64,000 nucleotides of DNA. Source: Sorex araneus. Taxonomy: Eukaryota > Chordata > Mammalia > Eulipotyphla > Soricidae. The notes beneath the pieces are model-generated. The model had not been told where the DNA came from. It did no database searches and worked only from the letters and a program-made list of their open reading frames with translations. Made by a program: the position numbers and the translations under genes. Below are positions 1 through 12,740 of the stretch, piece by piece. The stretch is taken from contig NC_073302.1 of NCBI RefSeq assembly GCF_027595985.1, positions 402,177,310-402,241,309 on the forward strand, read 5' to 3'. How positions within the stretch are numbered: the first letter of the stretch is position 1; the number at the start of each line of letters is the position of its first letter.

Positions 1-702
1 CTATAAACAAAATGAAGATGATGATGACAACAGTGATGATGATGATGATGGACTATGATGTTAACAATAGTGAACAAATAGGGGAAATGAAAGAAGCTCC
101 CTAAATTAGCAGGAAGTAGGAAGAAAAGCCCCAGTAGGAGATTTTCCCAGCTATTCCCAGACTGTCAGATTAAGGAATGATGTGTCTTGATTTTTTTTTT
201 TGTCATTGGCTCTCAGAGATCATTTAGATTTATATAAAGTCACCATGCATTAGAAAGAAACCATCACTGTAAATTTTAATTATGGCTAAATATATGGGAA
301 AAGCTAACATGGTCAGAAATATATGAGACGTGGCTAAAAAGATGGAAAGAGCATCTCATTGCTGATTATTGTATTTGTAAAAACTTTTGTATTTTATTTT
401 ATTTTATTTTTTTGCTTTTATTTTGGGTCACACCTGGCAATCCACAGGGGTTACTCCTGCTCTGCGCTCAGGAATTACTCCTGGTGGTGCTCAGGGGACC
501 ATATGGGATGCTAGGAATCGAACCCGGGTCGGCTGCGTGCAAGGCAAACACCCTACCCGCTGTGCTATCGCTCCAGCTCCAAAGCTTTTGTATTTTAAAA
601 GGGTCAGAGAAGCAGGGCTTCTACGACGTTCCAGGCTTTACCTGCACTTGGATAGCTCTTCCATTTCCCCACGAAAATGACTTCAGTCTTTTTCTTCCAC
701 AG
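1..702 (+). other. GSAP intron sequence, left edge
   Basis: AT-rich intron with a GAT-rich run at 13-60 and the SINE at 404-580. I found no earlier GSAP exon here. Confidence 0.6.
404..580 (-). mobile_element. tRNA-derived SINE (family A)
   Basis: A near-full copy reading from ctccagctcc leftward to a T-rich tail. Its head has the box B-like GGGTTCGATTCC and box A-like motifs of a tRNA promoter. Flanks share about 15 bp (AAACTTTTGTATTTTA before, AAAGCTTTTGTATTTTA after). Confidence 0.9.
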
Positions 703-795
703 ACTATTATGTGGCGGTTTACTTACCCGGTCATTTCTTTCATTTGCTTAACATTCAGCATCCAGACCTGGTGTGCCACAGTCTGTTTCTGACAG
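703..795 (+). CDS. GSAP: GSAP internal exon (YYVAVYLPGHFFHLLN...)
   Basis: The acceptor is cttccacag and the donor is gtatgg at 796. Two bases finish a split codon, 28 residues after YY follow, and one G is left over. The translation reads YYVAVYLPGHFFHLLNIQHP and continues to SLFLT. It is the first GSAP exon I can support in the window. Confidence 0.92.
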
Positions 796-935
796 GTATG
801 GCTGTAGTTTCCCCCCAGGAATGCGGGCTGCTTGGGTTTGTTTTGACTTTAGTTTCTATGGGTGAGTGGGCGGGGAGGGGTGTGTTCTTTCTATTTGCTG
901 ATTTTTGTTTTGTTTCGCTTTCTGTTTTTGGCCAG

Positions 936-1153
936 GAAACAATGCTGCGATTGATAAGTTACCTCATAGTTTTCTACAGTCCCTGTCAACGTCCCTGGTC
1001 TTGGATTGCTCCTCTGGGAAGCTGTGTAGAGTGCTGCTCGATCAGTCATATTTATTACAGTTCCTATGGAATGCTCAGCTCGACTGTGAGAAGGTGGCCA
1101 CGTTGCACTGTGTGCTCTCATGTGGCCGAGATGCACAGCTCCTGGAAACCAAG
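936..1153 (+). CDS. GSAP: GSAP internal exon (NNAAIDKLPHSF... to LLETK)
   Basis: The acceptor is ttggccag and the donor gtgggg starts at 1154. The leading GA joins the G of the previous exon to make Gly. The exon adds 72 residues including LVLDCSSGKL and LDCEKVATLHCVLSCG, and ends in phase 0. At 218 bp it is the largest GSAP exon here. The donor is weaker than its neighbours (GTGGGG rather than GTAAGT). Confidence 0.9.
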
Positions 1154-2101
1154 GTGGGGCGATGGCTGATGTTGGAAAATTGGGTAGGAGCTGGGGAGGG
1201 AGTTCAGAAGGGTAGAGCATATGTTTTTGCATACTTGAGGCCTCAAGTTTGATCCCTGGCACCATAGCAGGCGCCCTCTCTGCCCCTCTGCCCACAGCAG
1301 TGCAGGATGTGGTCCTAGTGGCCTTTGCACATCTCTCGGGTGGCTCTGGGGGCCTACAGCATCACGGAGCTTGAGCAACATGGCAGCCCTGGCCTGGGGG
1401 TCGAGTCTCCTTGGGAAGGGTCTTCGAGCACTGGTGAAGAGGCCCCCAAAGAAACATCATAAAAAATGCTTGGCAAATAGGCAATGCCATCTGTAGGTAA
1501 TTAGTTATTGAAAATGAACAAAAGTTACTTTTATTTGGTAGGATTTGATTGAGGTTTGTGGTCTCTGTTCTGACTTGAACATGTTCTTCTCTGGCCTTTT
1601 TTTTTTTTTTTCTTTAATGGATGCCAAGCAGACCTCAGACAGTAAAGAAGGCCTGTTTGTTCTGTTCCTTTGAGAACTTTCATCTCCATATTGTAAACAC
1701 ATATTTAGCTCAATCAGTAACATTTCAAGAAAGTTCTTGGTAGATAGTGAGCTGCTCAAATCATCGACATTTCCCCCTGGTTTGAACTTGGTATTTATCA
1801 TCCAGAAAAACAAACAAAAAAACACCACACACAACACCCCAAACTGGAAGCATGTATTTATGACATGTTCAATAAGGAAAACTATACATTTATATCACAC
1901 ACTATAGCTTACAAAATTTTTTCACACATTTATCTATTTTATTTAGGGATTTAAAAAAATTCTTATGGGGCCACAACCAGTGATGCTTGAGGCTACATGG
2001 GCACAGCTAGTGTTGCCTGTGGACTGTGAGGAGGATTGAGCCCAGAGCCTCACTTGCAAGGAGTGTGCTGTACTGCCAGAGCCATGTACCCGACCCATTA
2101 T

Positions 2102-2349
2102 TTGAAAAAAAATATATATATATAAATATATATATTTATATATAAAATTGGTGGTACTCAGGGTTTACTCCTGGTTCTGTGCTCAGGAATCCTGATAGGA
2201 CTTGGGGGGACTTCATGCAGCTGGAAATTGAAACAGAGACAGTTGTATGCAAGTTTGCAAAGGCAAGTTCCTTAACCCCTGTATTATCTCTTTGGCTTTT
2301 AATTTTAAAGCTCTTCCAATACCACACACACACACACGCACACACACAA
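2102..2349 (+). repeat. AT-rich run, SINE remnant and (CA)n
   Basis: TA-rich 2102-2146, an old minus-strand SINE body 2150-2300, and ACAC repeats 2323-2349. Confidence 0.75.
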
Positions 2350-2402
2350 GTTAGACCTGGAGCAAATGTTGTCAGATACCTTTTGATATAACTTAAAGAT
2401 GG

Positions 2403-2583
2403 GTTTTTTTTTTTTTGGCTTTTTGGATCACATCCGGTGTTGCACAGGGGTTACTCCTGGCTCATGCACTCAGGAACTACTCCTGGCGGTGCCCATGGGA
2501 CCATATGGGATGCTGGGAATTGAACCAGGGTTGGCTTCATGCAAGGCAAACACCCTACCAGCTGTGCTATCGCTCCAGCCCCA
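2403..2583 (-). mobile_element. tRNA-derived SINE (family A)
   Basis: A full-length-like copy with a poly(T) end at the left and the tRNA-like head at the right (ctatcgctccagcccc). Possible short duplication AAGATG / AAGGATG. Confidence 0.88.
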
Positions 2584-2639
2584 AGGATGCTTTTCTTTTT
2601 TTCTTTTTCTTTTTTTTATAGTTGAAACCATAACTTAGT

Positions 2640-2760
2640 TTATTTTTATTTATTTAATTTTTTATTGAATCACCATGTGGAAAGTTAGAAAGCTTTCAGG
2701 CTTAAGTCTCAGTTACACAATGTTCAAACACCCATCCCTTCACCAGTGCCACTATTGTAG
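2640..2760 (-). mobile_element. L1 3' tip fragment
   Basis: attgaatcaccatgtggaaa, aagctttcagg, cacccatcccttcaccagtg: the last ~110 bases of an L1. Confidence 0.75.
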
Positions 2761-3737
2761 CCACACGACCTCATATCTCTTCATTCTCAGCAATGGGAAA
2801 CAAATTATCAAATGCTTCCTTTCCAGCAGAATGCTTTTCATATCAGCTAATTGGAGTTAAAAAAGTGTTCCTTACATAAAACCATGAGAAATGCGCTATC
2901 TCTGAATTCCTGTTACGTTCTTTGTATTTCTTTTCTCTTTTTATGAGATCAGTAATTTCAAAGCAATATTTGTTTGTTAGTCAATGTTTTTCAGTCATTT
3001 GTAATTATTTCATCTGTTCACCTACACTTAGTTTTGTGGGAGAGGGGACTACCCAGAGGTCCGGATCAAACTTGGGGCTCTTTGAGCAATCTCACCAACC
3101 CAATAAATGTTTGAGAGAGATCTTTCCATTTCTTGGAGCATCAACTTTGGTTGCCCCAACAACGCTTTTCACACCCATTGTTGGTCTATAGTAATACTTT
3201 ATTGAGTGACCTAATTGTTAAAACAGATACAGCTAGCATGAATAGGTCTGGAAATAAAAATAAGTCATTACCAGAGCAGATCTGAACATTCACAGGCTGG
3301 TTAAGCCTGACAGCGTGGATTCTACGGCAGGAATAGGGAGCTGCGTGCCCCTAGCGGTGAGGCTGGGCAGAGAAGCTATTGAGGTAGCTGCTGAGACAGG
3401 AAGCAGGTTTGGTTTTGTTTTCTCTCGTATCCCTGTAACTCTTCACTCTGGTATTTTGCTATAATATGACCTACTCCCGTGAGAACAAACAAGTTGAAGA
3501 AGGCTTATTTGCATTCCAGCCAGTGGCACTTACATTTAAAGTAAAGAATAAAAAGGATCTCAATTAAAGTACTGTTTGCATGCATTCTGTCTTATGTAAC
3601 TTGAAGATCATTTCAGAGTATAGTCTTCAGCATTTCAGGACTGATCCAGAACAAGAAACATTTGTGGATTTTTTTTGGGTAACGGGGGCAGGGTATAGAT
3701 TTAAATGCCCATAGTATTGTCTTCTTACTTTTTAAAG

Positions 3738-3807
3738 ATCGTCCGGTGGATTTCTGAGAATGTCTCTGTCTGCCATTCCTTCGACCTCCTTCAGGAATTC
3801 ATAATTG
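3738..3807 (+). CDS. GSAP: GSAP internal exon (IVRWISENVSVCHSF...)
   Basis: A 70-bp exon between acceptor tttttaaag and donor gtaggt (3808). It encodes IVRWISENVSVCHSFDLLQE and FII, with one G left over. It matches the human stretch after the 'SCGQDAQ' region, and its phase fits both neighbours. Confidence 0.9.
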
Positions 3808-4361
3808 GTAGGTGTTGCTGATGTAGCATGTTAAGTTGAATCTTTGACTCTTGCTTGAGGGAAAGCCGTAAAATGATAATGCCTCAGTCTGTCAACATGC
3901 TGCATAGGAGGTTTTTGTTTTGTTTTTCTCTTTTTCTTTCACAGTCAGCAGCTAATTAAATTTCATTCTCTTGTGGTTTTGTGAGAAGCTGTGATTGTTC
4001 AGAGACTGATAAGATATAATCATGATTCTATAACCTTATTAGTGATTTTTTTCCCCTCCTTTAATATGTACCTTTCTTAGCTCCGCTTTGTGCTGATTGG
4101 TTCTGTGTGCAAGTAGCACACTGTCACTTGGATAGATAGAACTTTCAAATAAAATATTTAAAGTAATTTCCCATGTAAAAAGGTAGAACCTAGGCATTTT
4201 AATCAGCAGGTAGGGTCATAATAATCAGTCGTTGAGGATGAAAATGAAGGCAGTGAAAACTTTGGTTGTTTATTTTGGTCTGTTGAAAAAAGCCTACCTT
4301 ATTCTTTTAAAGAATGTTTCAATTTTATGTAATTTTTTTCTTTTTCAAAAAAATCTACCAG

Positions 4362-4444
4362 CATCTTCCTACTGGAGCATTTACCCAGAGACCAGTAACA
4401 TGGACCAGCTGTTGCCATATTCCTCCGTGCTCATGTGGAATACA
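4362..4444 (+). CDS. GSAP: GSAP internal exon (SSYWSIYPETSNMDQL...)
   Basis: The acceptor is tctaccag and the donor is gtaagt at 4445. CA joins the preceding G to give Ala, then SSYWSIYPETSNMDQLLPYS and SVLMWNT follow, ending in phase 0. Residue identity to human GSAP is clear. Confidence 0.92.
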
Positions 4445-4620
4445 GTAAGTCAACTTTGTATTCCTCAGGGGATAGAGAGGGATTTCCAGTTGTGGGGCAG
4501 TGGTGAGAGGTCCCTGTCACAATTATCAGGCTTTTATATTGTGTCTGCCTTGACTGATAAGAAACTGAGTTGAAGTTTCTGGTTGAAAAGAAAAAAAGAA
4601 AAATAAACCCTTTCACAAAG

Positions 4621-5480
4621 ATGATGCTGAAAGACTAGAAAGAAGCTATGGCCTCTTCCAGAGTTGAAGCCAAAGCTCTGAAGGCCAAGTAAGCAGCGCT
4701 GAAAGGTGCTTAGAGCCACCAAAAGAAGATCTGCACGTCACCCATCTTCCAAAGACCCAAAATGCGCGCTGAAAAGGCAGTCCAGATAGAATAAGAAGAG
4801 TGCCTCCAGGAGAAACAAGTTTGGCTGTCATGCCATCCTCAAGTTCCCTCTGACCATAGAGTCAGCCAGCAAGAAGACAGAAGATAACAACACTCTTGTG
4901 TTTGCTGTGGAGGTCGAGGTCAGCAGCACCAGATTTAACAGGCTATGAAGCAGCTCAGTGACACTGATGTGGCCGCAGTCAGCACCCTGGTCAGACCTGA
5001 TGGAGAGAAGAAGGCGTATGTTCCCTTGTGGAGAGCCTCCACGGGACCGTGCTTTGCAACAACAGTTGCACTGTGCTTGTAAATTGCACCTTTCTTGGTA
5101 AACAACACCTGTGTGCTTCGAAAACCATTCCTAATAAGGAACAGGATGTCTTGCCACGCCCATAAGCTGTAACTAACCTATCAGATGCAGACACGTGGGC
5201 GAAAACAAGCAGCGAGAGGTATATAAGGAGGGAAGCTGCCTAGGTAGGGCCCCCTGGTTCCTTTTCCTTAGTTCGTCCTTAGTCCATGCTTCGTTCGTCC
5301 TTTTTCCTGTTTGCATGAGAAGGTTTCTTAATAAATAGCTGGAAGAAGAATCTCCGGGTTGCGTGTTCTCTTACATTCCCTGGCTCCTGACTAGGATGCC
5401 TGGGATGTTGCTAGCAACATTGGGATCATCTAAACTGCCCACCTGTCTAATCTAAATATAAGTTTTTCACCGTAAAAAAT
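4621..5480 (+). pseudogene. RPL23A pseudogene: RPL23A processed pseudogene, split by a solo LTR
   Basis: An intronless copy of the ribosomal protein uL23 (RPL23A) mRNA. The ATG at 4621 aligns codon for codon with the parent start, but with TAG at codon 6 and later stops (for example TAA in the KALKAKK region). Recognisable blocks encode the equivalents of IRTSPTF.RPK, APRRNK and EDNNTLVF, the end GIIstop (5425-5433), and then a 3'UTR ending in a short A-run. The copy is broken after the KKAYV codons by the solo LTR at 5037-5375 and resumes at 5376. It lies in a GSAP intron in the sense direction. It is dead: multiple stops plus the insertion. Confidence 0.9.
5037..5375 (+). mobile_element. 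Solo LTR of an endogenous retrovirus (copy 1), 6-bp TSD
   Basis: The 339-bp element starts TGTGG and ends TTACA. It has a TATA-like TATATAAG at 5220-5227 and AATAAA at 5330-5335. It is flanked by perfect 6-bp duplications, TTCCCT at 5031-5036 and 5376-5381. A 6-bp duplication is typical of class II (ERVK-like) integration. It shares most of its length with the element at 44897-45199. No internal retroviral sequence is present. Confidence 0.9.
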
Positions 5481-5818
5481 AGTCATGTATGCTTGCTTTT
5501 GGCCACGGTTTTTATGTAACAAGGTAGAGTTGAAGTAGAGAATATCTGCCACTGGTCCTCGCGATCAAGCATAACTAAGCCTCTGTGGAATTTATTTTCG
5601 CTTAGAGAATAGGGTGGGTGGTTTCGAGGTGTTTATAGATGAGGACTTATGGGTACACTGCTGTTGTGGCATTCTCCTGTTCAGTAGTGTAGCACCTTCA
5701 CCACTCCTCTCCCAGCCTCCTGAAGGAAATCTGTAGTCAGAGCTGTCAGCTTAGTAAAAGTCTCTTATCCACAGCAGACCTACTCCACCCAGAGATTTCT
5801 TCCCATGGTCAGGAGGCC

Positions 5819-5840
5819 TTTCTTTTCTTTTCCTTCCTTC

Positions 5841-5935
<95 letters not shown>

Positions 5936-5938
5936 TTT

Positions 5939-6008
<70 letters not shown>

Positions 6009-6048
6009 TTCCTTCCTTCCTTCCTTCCTTCCTTTCTTTTTCCTTTTT
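5819..6048 (+). repeat. (TTTC)n/(TTCC)n microsatellite
   Basis: About 230 bases of nearly pure pyrimidine on the + strand, in an intron of GSAP. Confidence 0.97.
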
Positions 6049-9000
6049 TCCTGTTTGTCTGGTTTTTATTTTTGCATACACTCAGTAGTCCTTTGGGGTT
6101 ACTCCTAGCTCAGTGCTCAAGATCACACTAGGCAATGCTCAGGGAGAAACATTCATCAGCTCAGCAGCCAAAGCATGTGCTCCTGCCCATTGGGCTATCT
6201 CTCTGGCCCTAGAGTTTCTTCTTTCATATTAGGAAGTGCCAAGCTAAATCTTTATTCATTTACCTTTTTTTAGTGGAGGGTGGCCCTCCAGATGGTACTC
6301 AGAAAGCTTGAGGGCCTCTCCTGACAAAACTCTGCCAACCAGCCAAGCAGGTTCATGTGAAGAACTGAAAGTTCAGTGCTGCTCAGGCCCTGTGGTGCCT
6401 GGACCACCAGGGCTGCCCTTTGGGTGCTTGTGGTCCCCAGGACTGCCTCCAGTCACACTCAGGACACCATGTGGTGGTGGGGATCAAAGCTATGCTGGGC
6501 ACTGCCAGGACACGTGCCTTAACCACTGTTCTATCTTCCTGGCCCCCCATTGTTTATCTTTCTTGAATGTAGCATAATAAATTGAACTTTATTGGATCAG
6601 AAAATGGGAACCATGTACAGTTTGTTCTCAGAAACGGTTCTGTCTCTTACCTCTTCAGTTTTGGGTGATAGAGCTTGTATACTTGGTCTAGAGGTAGAGA
6701 TTTGTTATCCAAAAGGCCTTGAGGAAAAAAAAATTAAATCACAAGTGCAGATGTTGGAAAATTGGGACTAGGATATTCTGATGCTTCCCATTTTGTGCTT
6801 AAGTTATGTAAACAGTCCTGTAAAAAGGGCACATCCCATGTGTCTAATTTCTAATTTTTCTGTAGCTAGGAGGCCATACCTGGTTGTGTTCAAGGCCTTC
6901 TCATGCCTCTGTGCTCAGGGATCACTCTTGGTATGGCTGGAGGGTCCGTATGTGGTGTCAGGGATCCAACCAGGCTCAGCTCTTTGTAAAGCAAGTGCTG
7001 TAACCTGGGGACCATCACTCTGACCTCTAAGTTTTTTGTGTACACAGTGAGAACATTTCCTCCAAGGTTATTCTTTTTGTTTTTACCATTATCAAAACGC
7101 TGTAGAGTTACAAGGCAAAGATCTGAGAGTGTCCCCTCTCCAGACCTGCGCTTTTTCCTTTGACGCCCGCTGTGAACGTCAAGTACAGACTGTGGTGGTA
7201 ATGTGGCCGGAAGTTTGCAGGTTCAGCAGTCTGGACTCAGGAAATGCTTGGCTTCCTCCCCTCACCACCCCCCTGCTGTGAGAGTTGTCTCCTGCCCCAG
7301 GCAAAGGTGTGCCCTATAGTTCCCAGGGTTGTGTTGGGATGGAGCACAATTTTAGACAGAACACGAGTTTTCAGTGTCCAGGAATATTCTCCTGATGGCA
7401 GTTCTTCACTATTGCATTTCTCATGACTTGGGGGCACAGTAGCTGAGTTGGTGGCCGGCGGGGCGTGGGGGGATGGGGTGTCCTATAGAGTGACACCAGG
7501 AAGTCCTAGAGACAGTATGAAAACCTCCAACCGCTGCCAAGGGTTAACCAGCTTGTTTTAAGCTTTTTGTGGCTAAAGTTATCATCGCAATCTTTTCTAA
7601 TCCTGCAATTCTCTGAGTTTTAGCTTATCTTCAGCAACGATGTAAATTATTTACTTTTCCTCTCTTCTAATCTGTGAGTGCCCTTAAGGCTATCTGCTTA
7701 GTCAACTCGTGCCATAGTCGGAAATAGGAGTTTCACACTTCTGCACAGAGATAGATTATTTCTGTAGATGACTAGATTTTTTAAAAAAAAGATTCTAGGG
7801 AACACAGGACTTGTGCATATAAGTAATATTGTACTGTACCTTGCTATAGCTGTCTTATACTTATTTTAAGGTGATGTTCCTCAAAGTCTAAAGCTTTAGT
7901 GATATTTTAATACCTTTCTTTTTCTTTTTGACAGATGCTCTGTTATGAGTAAAGCACACCCTAGATTCTCATCATAGACTTTCTACTGTCATAATGGAGA
8001 ACTCAAATGCTTAAATGTTTTGAAAATTCATTTCCCCAAAGTTGTGATGCTCCTTTCTACAGGAACATTGCATATGATACAGCCTAGGAAATTTAAAATC
8101 TAAACAAATACCAGATCTTATTTCTTCATAGTACTTTCTAATTTTTTGTTTTGAGGAAACATAACATGAATTGACTAATTGAGAGACCAATAAACATATT
8201 TAATGTAGAAATACACCTTTAAAAACAGCAACAAATAAAAGATATTTGGGGACATTTTATTAAATTTGCTTTTTACTTTATTCCTATTATTTAAATATAT
8301 GTTTTAATGTTTACTGTTAGCAGGAGTGTATTTTTAAGTCAAAAAAAATTTTTTTTTTCATTTGTGGGCCATAACCAGCAGTGCTCAGGACTTACTCCTG
8401 GCTCTGCGCTCAGGTTTAGGGGACCATATGAGCTGCCAAGGATCTAATCTAGGTCTGCAGCTTGCAAGGCAAGTGACCTACCCACAGTACTATTTCTCTG
8501 GTCTCTAAGTCAAAGTTTTATTTATACTCAGACTCTCAATCTGTCTCCAGACCCCTCTTTTTCTTTCCCTTCGGTAACCTTAGTTTTAGGGTTAGTGTCC
8601 ACTAAAAACTCAACTTAAAAAAAAACAACATTATCTAAACACCCTGGTTTACAAAGTTGTCCATAATACAATTATGGGCTTTCAATGTTCCAACACCAAT
8701 CTCACCATCTGAATGACCTTCGCACCATAATTGTTCCCATTTTTCCAATTTATTTTTTAGAACTATTTAGAACTTTAGACTTCCTGATATGAATGGCATG
8801 ACTTTCCCCTTTCCCTTGTGGCAATGGTGCTTAAATTCTTTTGTTGGGGCAGTGAGGGAGATGGGGGTGTTGGGAGTTGGTCCATATCTGTAGGTTCTCA
8901 GGGATCACTCAGGGTGATCATATGCAGTATGGGGGATTGGCCAGGGTTGGCCTTTTGCAAGCTAAGTGCCTTAACCTCTTAATGTCACTCTGGTGCTGCT

Positions 9001-9537
9001 TTAACTCCTGATTGGACTCTTTCATCTCTGGAAACTTGGTGGAGGAAAATTTTTTCACTAAAGTCATAGAAGAATCCCATAAATGTTGGTTCCTACTAGT
9101 GAGATGAAGGCCAACTATAATACCTCTGATTGCAAGAGAAGAGGAAAAGGAGGAGTCGGGAATATAGAAAGGGACTCTATATCTTCCTGTCATACATAGT
9201 AGTGCAAATGTAATTTGCCTTTTTTGGACTGAAATATATGCACAAAATGCTATTTGCTCTGTACCTTTTCAGGTAGTTTAATCCTTTTTAAAAGAGACTC
9301 TAAAGGATATTTCTCTTTTTGAGGGAGTAATTTGTGTTTACTGTCATTTAAAAAAAATTTTTGATTGGTTTTTGTTTTGAAACCACCCCCAGTCATGCCC
9401 AGTGGTTACTCCCAGGTCTGTGGTTGGATTTGCTTGTGGTGGTACTCAGGGGACCTTCAGTGCTGGGAATCAGGCTCATGCTTCCCTCATGCAAAACGTA
9501 TGCAGCTGTTTGAGTAGTATCTCTGGGACCCTATTTG

Positions 9538-9758
<221 letters not shown>

Positions 9759-9892
9759 CGGGATGTGTGGGCACACCAGCTGTATTTAGAGCTTAATCCT
9801 GACTCTTTGCTTAGGGATTATTATTGCTTAGGGGACCATATGAAGTGCCGGGGATCAAATAGGTGCTCTACCCACTGTCTTTTTTTTTTTTT

Positions 9893-10060
9893 TTTAGCGT
9901 TTTGGGTCACACCTGACAATGCGCAGGGGTTACTCCTGGTTCATGCACCCAGGAATGACTCCTGACAATGCTCAGGGGACCATATGGGATGCTGGGATTG
10001 AATCCGGTTTGGCCACATGCAAGGCAAATGCCCTACCCGCTGTGCTATCACTCCAGCCCC
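9893..10060 (-). mobile_element. tRNA-derived SINE (family A)
   Basis: A well-preserved copy with poly(T) at 9879-9896 and head ctatcactccagcccc near 10045-10060. It is inserted into an older SINE (9780-9880 plus the remnant after 10061). Confidence 0.87.
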
Positions 10061-10084
10061 TCTACCCACTTTCTTATCTTTGGC

Positions 10085-10517
10085 CCCAGCCCCCTGTTTC
10101 AAACTGACAGATACAGAATGATCTCACTCATATGTAGGATATAAAGAGACACAGTAGGGGATAACTAATGCCCACAGGCAATAGTGCTGAAGAACAGGGG
10201 AACTTGCCCTGAGTAGGAGTCCTGTCAGGTCAGGGAAGGGACCACTACAGCAATGATAGAGGGAAGTGGTTAGTCTAGGAGGTAAAGTGACATGCATGAT
10301 ACCCTAGCCATAGCAGTACTATAAACCACAGTCCCTAAAAGGAAAACAAGAAGAAAATGCCTGCCATAGAGGCAGGCTGAGGGGCAGGCAAGAAACTGGG
10401 AATATTGGCGGAGGGAAGTAGACACTGGTGAAGTGATTGGTGTTGGAACATTGTACACCTGAAACTCAATCCTGAATAACTTTGTAACATTGTAATTCAC
10501 TAAAATATTTTAAATAA
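10085..10517 (+). mobile_element. L1 3' end fragment, diverged
   Basis: Reads agaatgatctcactcatatg through gcctgccatagaggcagg, cactggtgaagtgattgg and tttgtaac, then attcact. These are the 3'UTR landmarks of the window's L1s. It lies 140 bp before the GSAP exon at 10658. Confidence 0.75.
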
Positions 10518-10657
10518 AGTAGAAGCTGGTACACATTTAAGCTGCCCTCTGCTTCTGTATGAAGAAACACTTCCTGATGCTCGGAGCCTGTTGCCGTTGA
10601 TACATTCAACAGTGTGTATGTTTTCCCAACAGTTGTGTGTATGTTTTTTCCCCATAG

Positions 10658-10711
10658 GAAATTCCTGGAATAACTGTTGTGACAGAGGAAATTGCGTTGC
10701 CTCTTATGAAG
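10658..10711 (+). CDS. GSAP: GSAP internal exon (EIPGITVVTEEIALPLMK)
   Basis: A 54-bp, 18-codon, phase 0/0 exon between cccatag and gtaagc. Its skipping would keep the frame. The introns on both sides exceed 6 kb. Confidence 0.93.
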
Positions 10712-12021
10712 GTAAGCTCCTTCCAGTGAGAGACATACCCGGGCAGGAATGGCTTCCTTGCTGGCCGCCACATGGTGCTGAGGGAACCCCAAGTGTGGTG
10801 GTGATTCCAGAAGAGACTGTCGGGGAGGTGGAGGTTAGGGCTAGAGTCAACTCTCTAGAAAATTCTTCCTAAGTGTCTGGGTGGTTACTGAGGGTGATAT
10901 TTAGCCAGGTCTTAGACATGCACTTTGAAAGAGGATGTTTTCTGAGAACAGAGAGTTCCAGGCTCACACAGTGTGAAACCACAGAGAACTAGCTCTGGTG
11001 AAACTTGTTGCTGTGCCTCAGGCCTTTCCAGACGGGAGTCCTGTAAGTTATTTCCCAAGGCCTCACAACTATTTTTGTTGCTGTTGTTTTATTTCATCTG
11101 TGCTGTCATCTCCTCAAAAGACACACATTGACATAGGGATCATTTCAAAGCCCGCAGGTGAGCGAGGCTGGGACCACCTCACTTCCTTCTGGTTCTGAGA
11201 AGAGCTATTCTGGCTCCGAGTGAGAGTGTGGGAGCTCAGACCAGTCTCTCCACCTCTTCTCTGGCCTGAGCCGCAGCCATGAGTGTTTCTCTTCATTCTG
11301 CTGGTGTCAGGAGAGTTTCTTCAGGACCTTGGGCAGAAGGGGGTGGGCTGAGGGCGAGGAACAAAGACTGCCTGTAGTTAAAAATGGGAGATTTTTGTTT
11401 TTTTAAGCACCATTTTCTTCGGGCTGTCTTGTTGTTCTTGGCAATGGCCCCTGTTAATTATAGCTTGGTGTGCCCTGGGAAAACTCAGATTTTGGCAGCA
11501 GGCTGGTCAGTGTACTGCTGCCTTTTATTTCCACTTGGTTCTCTTGCATCCTCAGCGGGCAGGGCAGGCCTGGGCCGCTGCGGGAGAGCGGTGGGTGTTG
11601 GGCAGGGAGGCTCCGGGAATGAGACGGGCCCGCAAGGGCTGGTCCAGACTTTTGAGTCTAAGAAGGGTCCTGAAAGCGGGGGGGCTGATAAGCAATGTTC
11701 TAGGCAAACTGTGAGACTACCATGAAGTGCAGGGAAAAGGAATGGGTCATCATCAATTCCAAAGGTCTTGTGAAGAGAACCCTTTATTTTTATTTATTTT
11801 TATTGTTTCTGCTCCTACTCTTGTCCTACCAGAGCCATTATAGGTTTATTGTACAGATGAAAATCTAATGAAAACAATTTGGGGGGGACAGGGGTGGGGA
11901 TGGGGTGTTTGGGCCACACCGAGTAGTGCACAGGGATTTCTCCTGGTGGTTTTGGGGAATGGGCAGATGCTTTTTCCTGGCAGTAATTTGCACATTTGCA
12001 CATGAACCAGTACCATAGTTA

Positions 12022-12022
<1 letters not shown>

Positions 12023-12057
<35 letters not shown>

Positions 12058-12302
12058 CCTTCCTCCCCTCCCTTCTTCCCTCTTTCTTCCCCCTCCCTTC
12101 TTCCCTCCTTCCCTTCCTTCCTTTCCTTCCTTCCTTCCTTCCTTCCTTCCTTCCTTCCTTCCTTCCTTCCTTCCTTCCTTCCTTCCTTCCTTCCTTCCTT
12201 CCTTCCTTCCTTCCTTCTTCCTTCCTCCTTTCCTTCCTTCCTTCCTTCCTTCCTTCCTTCCTTCCTTCCTTCCTTCCTTCCTTCCTTCCTTCCTTCCTTC
12301 CT

Positions 12303-12379
<77 letters not shown>

Positions 12380-12475
12380 TCCCTTCCTCCCTTCTCCCCT
12401 CTTCCTCCTTCCCTCTTTCTTTCTTTTCCTCCCATTTTCCCTTCTTTCCCTCCCTTCCTTCCTTTCTTATCCTAA
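12023..12475 (+). repeat. (CT)n, (CCTT)n and (CTTT)n compound tract
   Basis: About 450 bases of almost uninterrupted pyrimidine, the longest such tract in the window. Confidence 0.97.
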
Positions 12476-12740
12476 ATAAGAAACAAGCCCTTAATAGAAC
12501 CTTTGAGTACTTTTGTTCATTTTATAGTTGCGATAGGCTGCATTTGTAAATTATTTCATGTTATCCTAAGAGACAATATGAGATTTCATTTTTAGGACAG
12601 GATTTGGAATAATTTGCTTTTTTCACATAAAATATCTGAAACTCCTGTTTTTATTGAAGAAAAAGCTCCCAGATCATTTCTTTATCTAATAAGTTCTAAC
12701 ACCAGGGGTTCCCCCAGGTAACTAGATATATCTTTTTTTT

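Larger units (their letters stand above)
1154..3737 (+). other. GSAP intron
   Basis: Holds an old sense SINE (about 1190-1460), minus SINE remnants (1965-2095, 2150-2300), a younger SINE (2403) and an L1 tip (2640). 2860-3737 looks unique. Confidence 0.7.

Noticed and set aside
181..260. Possible GSAP exon after ggctctcag near 217
   Set aside because: Short frame meets a stop, no recognisable GSAP residues and no good donor.
891..1295. Minus-strand 134-codon frame
   Set aside because: It is the shadow of the GSAP exon at 936-1153 and a neighbouring old SINE.
5809..6131. Long open frames of repeated FLSF and KERK residues (also at 9402-9965 and 12019-12435)
   Set aside because: They are translations of TTTC/CCTT microsatellites, not proteins.
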